The translations under genes were made by a program, and so were the position numbers. From positions 1-17,398 of the forward strand of contig JAEZFL010000130.1 in NCBI GenBank assembly GCA_023417515.1: DNA of 17,398 bases, given 5' to 3'. The stretch's first letter is position 1, and every line of letters begins with the position of its first letter. The DNA is from Pseudomonadota bacterium. GTDB lineage: Bacteria; Pseudomonadota; Alphaproteobacteria; Sphingomonadales; Sphingomonadaceae. Of this stretch, positions 12,818 through 17,398 are shown piece by piece. The notes under the pieces are model-generated. The model did no database searches and was not told the origin of the DNA. It worked only from the letters and a program-made list of their open reading frames with translations.

Positions 12818-12927
12818 CCTCCCCGAGCTTGCTCGGGGAGGGGGACCATCCGCCAAGCGGATGGTGCAGGGTAGCCGACCAGACTCGGTGACACCCCTCC
12901 ACCGCGCCTCGCATGGTCCCCCTCCCC
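12818..12927. repeat. Palindromic element after the deoxyhypusine synthase-like gene
   Basis: A perfect 15-bp inverted repeat, GGGGAGGGGGACCAT (12835-12849) and ATGGTCCCCCTCCCC (12913-12927), encloses smaller elements. These include CCTCCCCGAGC/GCTCGGGGAGG (12818-12841, partly overlapping the left arm) and CCATCCG-CCAAG-CGGATGG (12846-12864). Competing folds are therefore possible. It starts 3 nt after the stop codon and precedes a true terminator. It is similar in layout but not identical in sequence to the elements at 5806 and 11581. Confidence 0.7.
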
Positions 12928-12958
12928 ATCCGCTTCGCGGACAGGGAGGAATTCGAAG

Positions 12959-12985
12959 CCCCCGCCCTCACCGGCGGGGGTTTTT
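12959..12985 (+). terminator. Intrinsic terminator of the polyamine gene region
   Basis: CCCCCGCC (12959-12966) pairs with GGCGGGGG (12973-12980) around CTCACC and is followed by TTTTT (12981-12985) on the plus strand. It is about 145 nt after the deoxyhypusine synthase-like stop and just before the convergent glycosyltransferase gene. On the minus strand no T-run follows. Confidence 0.88.
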
Positions 12986-13003
12986 CGTTGGCGCTGTGGA
13001 GGG

Positions 13004-14029
13004 CTAGGAGCGCGCCATCTGCGCGCGGACGACGTCGAGATTGTGCTGGGCGAGGTGGCTGCCGCGGCCGTGGATGCTGCCTTCGAGGTCGGGGCGCTCG
13101 CCGATGGCGAGGCAGCGCTCCCAGGCCGAGGTTGCGAGCGGTAGCCACTGGTCGATCGCGCCGGCGGGATCGGACAGGGCCCGCTCGAGCGCGAGGTTGC
13201 CCACCACGAAGAAGAAATCGGGCGAGTTGGCCCAGGCGTGCATCTGCGTCTCGGCCAGCGCGAGCGCGTCCTCGGCGCGGCCCGCCTGGCCAAGGCAGTG
13301 GAGGTGGCGGACGAGCAGCTCGTGCCGCCAGTTGGCGCCGTTGCCGGTGCCGGCGAGAGCGCGTCCGTAGCGGTCGCAGGCGGCTTCATGGTCGCCGCGC
13401 CCCTCGGCCTCCTTGCCGAGCTGGAACAGGATGTAGGGATCGTCCGGCCGCTCGCCGAGCTCGAGCAGGAGCAGCGGCTGGTTGCGCTCGCGCTTGGCCG
13501 CCATCTGGGCGTCGAGATAGCCGTCATGATCGATGTGGACATCAAGCCGCTCGCGCGGCAGCGACGAGACGGGTTGCTCGTGGACCCGGCCCTCGTAGCG
13601 GACGCCGCGCGGGAGCAGGCGCGTGCTCCAGCTGCGGTCGGCGGCAGCGGCGCCGGAAAGATCGAAGCGGCTGTGGACGCAGATTGTGCCGAGTCGGGGC
13701 TCGCCGCGGCACCAGGCGCGCAGGGCCGCGCCGCCGGACTCGATCCGCTCGTCGGCGTCGATGATCAAATTCCAGTCGGCGTCGGCGAGGTCGAGCGCGT
13801 GGTTGCGCGCCGCCGAGAAATCGTCGGGCCAGTCGAGCCGGTGGACTTCCGCCCCGCAGCCCCGAGCGAGCGCGACGGTGTCGTCGACGGAGCCGGTGTC
13901 GACCACGACCATCCGGTCGACCCAGGGGCGCACGCTCTCCAGGCAACGCGCGATGCAGCGCGCTTCGTCGCGGACGATGAGCACGGCGGCGACGTCCGAC
14001 GTCACGTCCTTCTTGTCCGCACCACCCAT
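13004..14029 (-). CDS. Family 2 glycosyltransferase with helical-repeat C-terminus
   Basis: A 341-residue protein without a signal peptide or membrane segment. The N-terminal GT-A domain shows AAVLIVRDEARCIARCLESV (14-33), VVVDTGSVDDT (41-51), DDFSAARNHAL (69-79) and the nucleotide/metal-binding DADE (91-94). Residues from about 185 to 335 are Leu/Ala-rich paired helices (PYILFQLGKEAEGRGDHEAA and similar) that resemble tetratricopeptide repeats. This combination is seen in a group of bacterial glycosyltransferases near the SunS type; donor and acceptor cannot be read from the sequence. ATG 14029 has GGGAAAG upstream. It stands alone between convergent and same-strand neighbours with no polysaccharide genes nearby. 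Confidence 0.87.
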   Translation of the reverse strand: MGGADKKDVTSDVAAVLIVRDEARCIARCLESVRPWVDRMVVVDTGSVDDTVALARGCGAEVHRLDWPDDFSAARNHALDLADADWNLIIDADERIESGGAALRAWCRGEPRLGTICVHSRFDLSGAAAADRSWSTRLLPRGVRYEGRVHEQPVSSLPRERLDVHIDHDGYLDAQMAAKRERNQPLLLLELGERPDDPYILFQLGKEAEGRGDHEAACDRYGRALAGTGNGANWRHELLVRHLHCLGQAGRAEDALALAETQMHAWANSPDFFFVVGNLALERALSDPAGAIDQWLPLATSAWERCLAIGERPDLEGSIHGRGSHLAQHNLDVVRAQMARS

Positions 14030-14192
14030 CTGCTTTCCCGTTCGGCCAACCGCTTCGATGGATAGGGCTCGCCCCCCAACAAAGCGTTAACCATGGGCGG
14101 CGGCGGGCCGCTGGGCCGCTGGGCCGCCCCGCTACGAGGTCGCGGTGGAGATCAGAATATGGCAGGCCGTCGTCCGCGCTCGGACGCTTCGC

Positions 14193-14540
14193 TCATTGCG
14201 GCGTGGGCGCCTGGTTCGGGTTGATGCCGAAGCCGTTATGTCCGTCGGCCGAGGTCGACGCGCCGTGATGCTGGTATTCGCGAAGATTGTCCTGCTGGTC
14301 GGCCCGGGCCGCGTCACGCTCGGCGGCGGTACGGCACACGCGGCGCGGGAAGCGCGAACCGGTGACCCGATCGGTGGTGCAGACCTGGCGGTTCGGGTTG
14401 CCGGCGCGCGGCACCTCGATCGAGGTCGTGGGCTGCGATTGGACGGCCGATCCCGCGCTGTTCGCGAGCAGCGGGGCGGGCACAGACCCTGCGGCGATGA
14501 GGGAACATGCATAGGCAAGGCGAAGCACCGGGATGGCCAT
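14193..14540 (-). CDS. Small secreted protein with paired cysteines
   Basis: A 115-residue protein. ATG 14540 follows GGGGAGACAGG. A signal peptide occupies residues 1-26 (hydrophobic AYACSLIAAGSVPAPLLA, cleavage near LLA-NS). The mature part carries RQVCTTDRVTGSRFPRRVCRT (51-71), a two-Cys motif of the form VC-x(n)-GSR-x(n)-VC that I associate with small uncharacterised sphingomonad exported proteins. A charged segment (AERDAARADQQDN) and a Gly/Asn/Gln-rich tail ending NPNQAPTPQ follow. The frame remains open upstream to 14771, but the signal peptide and ribosome binding site fix the start. Function unknown. Confidence 0.75.
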   Translation of the reverse strand: MAIPVLRLAYACSLIAAGSVPAPLLANSAGSAVQSQPTTSIEVPRAGNPNRQVCTTDRVTGSRFPRRVCRTAAERDAARADQQDNLREYQHHGASTSADGHNGFGINPNQAPTPQ

Positions 14541-14779
14541 GACCTGTCTCCCCACTTGGCGGGCCGAAGCCGGTCCGCTCACGTCATCATAACCCTTCCC
14601 GGCCGCTTGGAAAAGCAGTCGCTTGCGCGTCGATGCGAGCGCCGCCTGGCAAAGTTCGGGCCGCACCGTGCTTGCCTCCGGCGGGGCTTCATTCCGGTCG
14701 CCGACTGCAATAAGCTGGCTCGCTGAACAGGGAGGCGGCGCTGAGCAACCCGGTAAGCGAGGGCGGCGCATGGCGGGGC

Positions 14780-15697
14780 GTGGGCACCCGCCTCGGGGCG
14801 ATTTGCCTCGCCCTTCCGTTGCCCGCCGCAGCGACGCCCGCCGCGGCGTCCGAGCTGATCCTCGAGCCCGCCAGCGGCTATGTCGTGGAAGGCCGGATCA
14901 ACCACCATTTCGTCCGCCTGAAGGTCGATCCGGAAACGCCAGGCTATCTGATCCTGAACGGCGACGCGGCCTTCCGCCTGCGGCTCTTCCCCACATCGCT
15001 GGACGCGGCCGCGATCATCGGGCCGGTTCGGGTGGATGGCGCCACGCGCGCCGCCCGGGTCCAGATCGGCGGAGTGACCTCGACTCGGCGCGTGGTGTGG
15101 ACTGAGCGCGAGGCGGTCGCCGGCGCCGACGGCATCATCAGCCCGGCCGATCTGCCGTTCGACAGCGTGACGCTGCGTTTCCACGCCGCCACGCCCGGCG
15201 AGACGGTCCATGACCTGCCGATGCGCTTCGAACCGACGCTCGGCCTGTTCCATTCGGTGCCGGTGGGTGACGGCGTCGTCCATGTCCGCTTCTCGACCAC
15301 GCGGCGGGAGAGCCTGGCCACCGCCGCGGCCGGGGCGCTGATGGCAAGCGCGCTCGGCGGCGGCTGGGCGGGCGAGCGCCACGCCATGATGATCAAATAT
15401 GGCGTGGTTCGGTCCGTTCGCCCTCTCCTTCTCGATCAACCCGCGATGCTCGCGGGCCAGCCGCTCACCGGCATCCTGGTCCGGACCGGCGATCATCGCG
15501 GTGCCGCGAGCCTGCCCGCCGATGCTGCGAGCGACCCTGATGAAATCGTCGTGACGGCCGCGATCGAGCGCCAGCGCGCGCGGTTTCTGGTATCGCTCGG
15601 CCTCGACTGGCTGAGCCGCTGCAGCAGCATGACCTGGGACAATATCGGGCGCCGCATCCGCCTGAGCTGCCCCGGCGCCGGCGGGCGGACCGGGTGA
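14780..15697 (+). CDS. Secreted protein resembling a degenerate retropepsin-like protease
   Basis: A 305-residue exported protein; GTG 14780 starts a signal peptide (core LGAICLALPLPAAATPAAA, residues 5-23). The first lobe reads INHHFVRLKVDPETPGYLILNGDAAFRLRL (40-69), which resembles the flap-and-Asp strand of retropepsins, but the DTG/DSG catalytic triplet is replaced by DPETPG. Near the C-terminus, LVSLGLDWLSRCSSMTWDNIGRRIRLSC resembles the closing GxDWL strand of the same fold. It may be an inactive relative used for binding; the homology is my impression, not established. The start is uncertain: an upstream CTG at 14741 behind GGGAGG is possible. It is followed 30 nt later by another exported protein gene. 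Confidence 0.7.
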   Translation: MGTRLGAICLALPLPAAATPAAASELILEPASGYVVEGRINHHFVRLKVDPETPGYLILNGDAAFRLRLFPTSLDAAAIIGPVRVDGATRAARVQIGGVTSTRRVVWTEREAVAGADGIISPADLPFDSVTLRFHAATPGETVHDLPMRFEPTLGLFHSVPVGDGVVHVRFSTTRRESLATAAAGALMASALGGGWAGERHAMMIKYGVVRSVRPLLLDQPAMLAGQPLTGILVRTGDHRGAASLPADAASDPDEIVVTAAIERQRARFLVSLGLDWLSRCSSMTWDNIGRRIRLSCPGAGGRTG

Positions 15698-15727
15698 CGA
15701 GAAGCGATCAAGCCAAGGGAGGCGAGG

Positions 15728-16132
15728 ATGAAGAAGCTGATCGGAATGGCAATCCTGGCGACCGCCGCGACGTCGGTCCAGGCGCAGCAGGTCGATGTCG
15801 GCACCGGCGACTGGAGCAGCCTGCCGCGGGCGCGCGTGGTCGGCAACGCCAATGTCGGTCCGGCTGTGGCGGCGGAAGTGGAGCGGATCGGCCGCGACCG
15901 CTCTTGCCAGGTCGAAGGGCTCGGCCCGCGGCGAGTCGACATCGCGGTTCCGTTCGTTCTGGAAATCGATTCGTCCCAGCACGTCCAGCGGATCGTGGTG
16001 AAGGACATCGGCTGTCCGGAGCTCGAAACCCTGCTCGGACAAGTGGTCCAGCGGCTCGCCGCCATCGGCGAATATAGCGGCACCGAAGGGCCCGGCTGGT
16101 ATCGAAGCGCGATCGAGCTCTCGATCGACTGA
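15728..16132 (+). CDS. Secreted protein of unknown function
   Basis: A 134-residue protein with ATG at 15728 behind AGGGAGGCGAGG. The signal peptide MKKLIGMAILATAATSVQA ends at an AQA-type site. The mature part has two cysteines, Cys60 (DRSCQVEG) and Cys96 (DIGCPELE), likely to be oxidised in the periplasm. It has an alternating strand pattern (RRVDIAVPFVLEIDSSQHVQRIVV) and an aromatic end (GPGWYRSAIELSID). The strand-helix arrangement is vaguely like TonB C-terminal domains, but I would not assign it. It probably shares a transcript with the preceding gene and converges on the acetyltransferase 29 nt away. Confidence 0.78.
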   Translation: MKKLIGMAILATAATSVQAQQVDVGTGDWSSLPRARVVGNANVGPAVAAEVERIGRDRSCQVEGLGPRRVDIAVPFVLEIDSSQHVQRIVVKDIGCPELETLLGQVVQRLAAIGEYSGTEGPGWYRSAIELSID

Positions 16133-16161
16133 GGGGGAACCGGCGCGGCGCTGGCGCCCCG

Positions 16162-16701
16162 TCATGCCGCGGGACGCCGGCCCTGCCACTGGCTCTTGCT
16201 CTGGCCCCAGATCTCGATCGGATAATGTTCGAACGGCGCGGGGAGCGTGCCCGGCCCGCGATTGGTGCTGCCGAGCCGCTCGGCGAGGCGGATCGAGGCA
16301 ATGTTGTCGGGGTCGATGCAGTGGATGACTTCGCTCCAGCCGAGATGCTCGAACGCCCAGTCGATGGCCGCGGTCGCCGCCTCAAACGCGTAGCCCTTGC
16401 CGCAGGCGGCCTTGACCAGACCCCAGCCGACCTCGGTGCCGGGCCAGCCCTCCGGCTGCCACGGGCCGATGCGGCCGATCCAGCGGCCGCTGGCTTTGTC
16501 GATCAGGGAGAACATCCCGAAGCCGAGGCAAGCCCAGGAACCGGCCATCGTCATCATTCCGCGCCAGCACGCCGCGCGCGGCTGGACGCCGCCGATGAAG
16601 GGCGCGGTCTCGGGGTCGCTCATCAGTTCCGTCCAGCCGTCGAGATCCTCTGCCGCGGTCGGGCGGAGCAGCAGCCGCGGCGTCTCAAGCGTCGGTCCCA
16701 T
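16162..16701 (-). CDS. GNAT-family acetyltransferase, RimJ/RimL type
   Basis: A 179-residue GNAT of the RimJ/RimL branch. It starts MGPTLETPRLLLRPTAAEDL (the usual LxTxRLxLR strand), has WIGRIGPWQPEGWPGTEVGW as the central beta region, KGYAFEAATAAIDWAFEHLG as the acetyl-CoA helix, and ends the fold with DPDNIASIRLAERLG. Members acetylate ribosomal protein N-termini, amino acids or small toxic amines; the substrate here is unknown. AAAGGAG lies nine bases before ATG 16701. It diverges from the Tat-signal repeat protein gene. Confidence 0.9.
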   Translation of the reverse strand: MGPTLETPRLLLRPTAAEDLDGWTELMSDPETAPFIGGVQPRAACWRGMMTMAGSWACLGFGMFSLIDKASGRWIGRIGPWQPEGWPGTEVGWGLVKAACGKGYAFEAATAAIDWAFEHLGWSEVIHCIDPDNIASIRLAERLGSTNRGPGTLPAPFEHYPIEIWGQSKSQWQGRRPAA

Positions 16702-16718
16702 TCTGTACGGCTCCTTTC

Positions 16719-16749
16719 AACTTTGTTCATGTTCGCTTGCCGCAAAGTT
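16719..16749. promoter_or_regulatory. Inverted repeat in a divergent promoter region
   Basis: AACTTTG (16719-16725) and CAAAGTT (16743-16749) are perfect inverted repeats, 17 nt apart, in the 87-nt gap between two divergent starts. The stretch is the most AT-rich of the area, which suits an operator or promoter. No regulator gene is adjacent. Confidence 0.3.
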
Positions 16750-16788
16750 CGTTACGCTCGGCCAACGGTTCGGATTGGAGTCGCGCAG

Positions 16789-17398
16789 ATGAAGCCACGT
16801 CGCAAGGTCAACCGTCGTTCGTTTCTCGCCACTGTCGCCGGAGCCGGCGCCGCGGCTTTCGTCGCGGGCTCCGCTCACGCGGCCCAGGTGAGCGACAGCG
16901 ATCCCTACGACCCCGCCGGCCGAGGGCGCGGCGGAGTCACCGACAACGACCCGTCCGATCCGGTCGGCCAGGGGCGCGGCTCCTGGGGGCGGAGCGGCGC
17001 AACCGACAACGATCCCTCCGACCCGATCGGCCAGGGGCGCGGCGGCCGCGGGCGGAGCGGCGTGACCGACCGCGATCCTTCCGATCCGGCGGGGGACGGG
17101 CGCGGGCGCTATACCGGAGTCACCGACAGCGACAGCGGCCGCTATGCCGATCCGGCCAATGGCGGGCGCGGACGCCGCGGCGGAGTCACCGACAATGACA
17201 GGGGCCGCTATGCCGATCCGGTCGGGCGTGGCCGCGGGCGCGGCGGCGTCAGCGACAGCGACACTGGCCGCTACGCCGATCCCGCCGGGCAGGGACGCGG
17301 CCGCGTCACCGACAGCGACACCGGGCGATATGCCGACCCGATCGGCGCCGGCCGCGGCCCGGGCCGCGGGGCCGCCAGCGCCCGCGGCCGCGATGCCG
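16789..17398 (+). CDS. Tat-exported Asp/Gly/Arg tandem-repeat protein (partial)
   Basis: ATG 16789 follows GGAG at eight bases. The frame is open to the window edge (203 codons seen). The N-terminus has a twin-arginine signal: NRRSFLATVAGAGAAAFVAG, cleavage near AHA-AQ at residue 32. From residue 34 the protein is only tandem repeats of about 16-22 residues, at least eight. Each starts (V/A)(T/S)D(N/S/R)D and contains DP followed by a GRG run. Units 1-4 read like DNDPSDPVGQGRG, units 5-8 like DSDTGRYADPAGQGRG. Regularly spaced aspartates suggest cation binding, and the arginines suggest polyanion contact, but both are guesses. A Tat signal implies folding or cofactor loading before export, or membrane retention. 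Function unknown. Confidence 0.8.
   Translation, partial: MKPRRKVNRRSFLATVAGAGAAAFVAGSAHAAQVSDSDPYDPAGRGRGGVTDNDPSDPVGQGRGSWGRSGATDNDPSDPIGQGRGGRGRSGVTDRDPSDPAGDGRGRYTGVTDSDSGRYADPANGGRGRRGGVTDNDRGRYADPVGRGRGRGGVSDSDTGRYADPAGQGRGRVTDSDTGRYADPIGAGRGPGRGAASARGRDA

Noticed and set aside
11438..12856. 472-codon minus-strand frame opposite the deoxyhypusine synthase-like gene
   Set aside because: The plus-strand protein has conserved family motifs; the minus frame runs through the palindromic repeats and shows only antisense composition.
14096..14132. Direct repeats of GGGCCGCT upstream of the glycosyltransferase
   Set aside because: Three short GC-rich copies only; most likely simple-sequence slippage with no sign of function.
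14170..14190. Possible terminator CGTCCG-CGCT-CGGACG after the small secreted protein gene
   Set aside because: The stem is only six base pairs and no T-run follows on the minus strand.
16789..17398. Repeat region as a CRISPR array or minisatellite
   Set aside because: The periodicity is at the amino-acid level in one open frame with synonymous variation between units, and there are no identical repeats separated by unique spacers.

Overview
The window is GC-rich chromosomal DNA of an alphaproteobacterium, most likely a sphingomonad (Sphingomonas or a close relative). Three things suggest this: the fab and ribosomal-protein gene order, the many short signal-peptide proteins, and the CT-rich palindromic repeats between genes. 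A possible homospermidine pathway (ornithine decarboxylase plus a deoxyhypusine-synthase-like enzyme) also fits. This assignment is inference; there is no rRNA or other direct taxonomic marker. I see no tRNA, rRNA, CRISPR array, transposase or prophage gene.

Left part (1-4166, minus strand): a type II fatty acid synthesis cluster reads leftwards as fabD, a secreted protein of unknown function, fabG, acpP, fabF, then a proline-rich partial gene cut by the window edge. Divergent from it (4167-5792, plus strand) is the rpsF-rpsR-rplI ribosomal protein operon. It has an attenuator-like hairpin in its leader and a strong intrinsic terminator after rplI. A REP-like palindrome lies between the two operons, and a second CT-rich palindromic element follows the terminator.

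Middle part (6003-10107): folE is followed at 2 nt by a lipoprotein gene (minus strand). A glycine-zipper envelope protein, an AAC(3)-I-type aminoglycoside acetyltransferase preceded by a 9-codon leader ORF, two tiny membrane proteins, a 79-residue unknown and a PLP-dependent threonine/serine dehydratase follow.

Polyamine part (10108-12985): an ornithine decarboxylase gene starts at TTG behind a short leader. In this leader the Shine-Dalgarno sequence can be locked into an H-type pseudoknot, and a T-run follows the first stem. Next come a near-perfect inverted repeat, the deoxyhypusine-synthase-like gene, a second palindromic element and an intrinsic terminator. Together the two enzymes could turn ornithine into putrescine and then sym-homospermidine.

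Right part (13004-17398): a family 2 glycosyltransferase with a helical-repeat tail, a small secreted protein, a secreted protein resembling a catalytically degenerate retropepsin with a second secreted protein just behind it, a RimJ/RimL-type acetyltransferase, and the start of a Tat-exported protein. That last protein is built of at least eight Asp/Gly/Arg-rich tandem repeats and runs off the window.

The most interesting points are the decarboxylase leader RNA, the Tat-exported repeat protein, the resident AAC(3)-I homologue with its leader ORF, and the unknown exported protein embedded in the fab operon.
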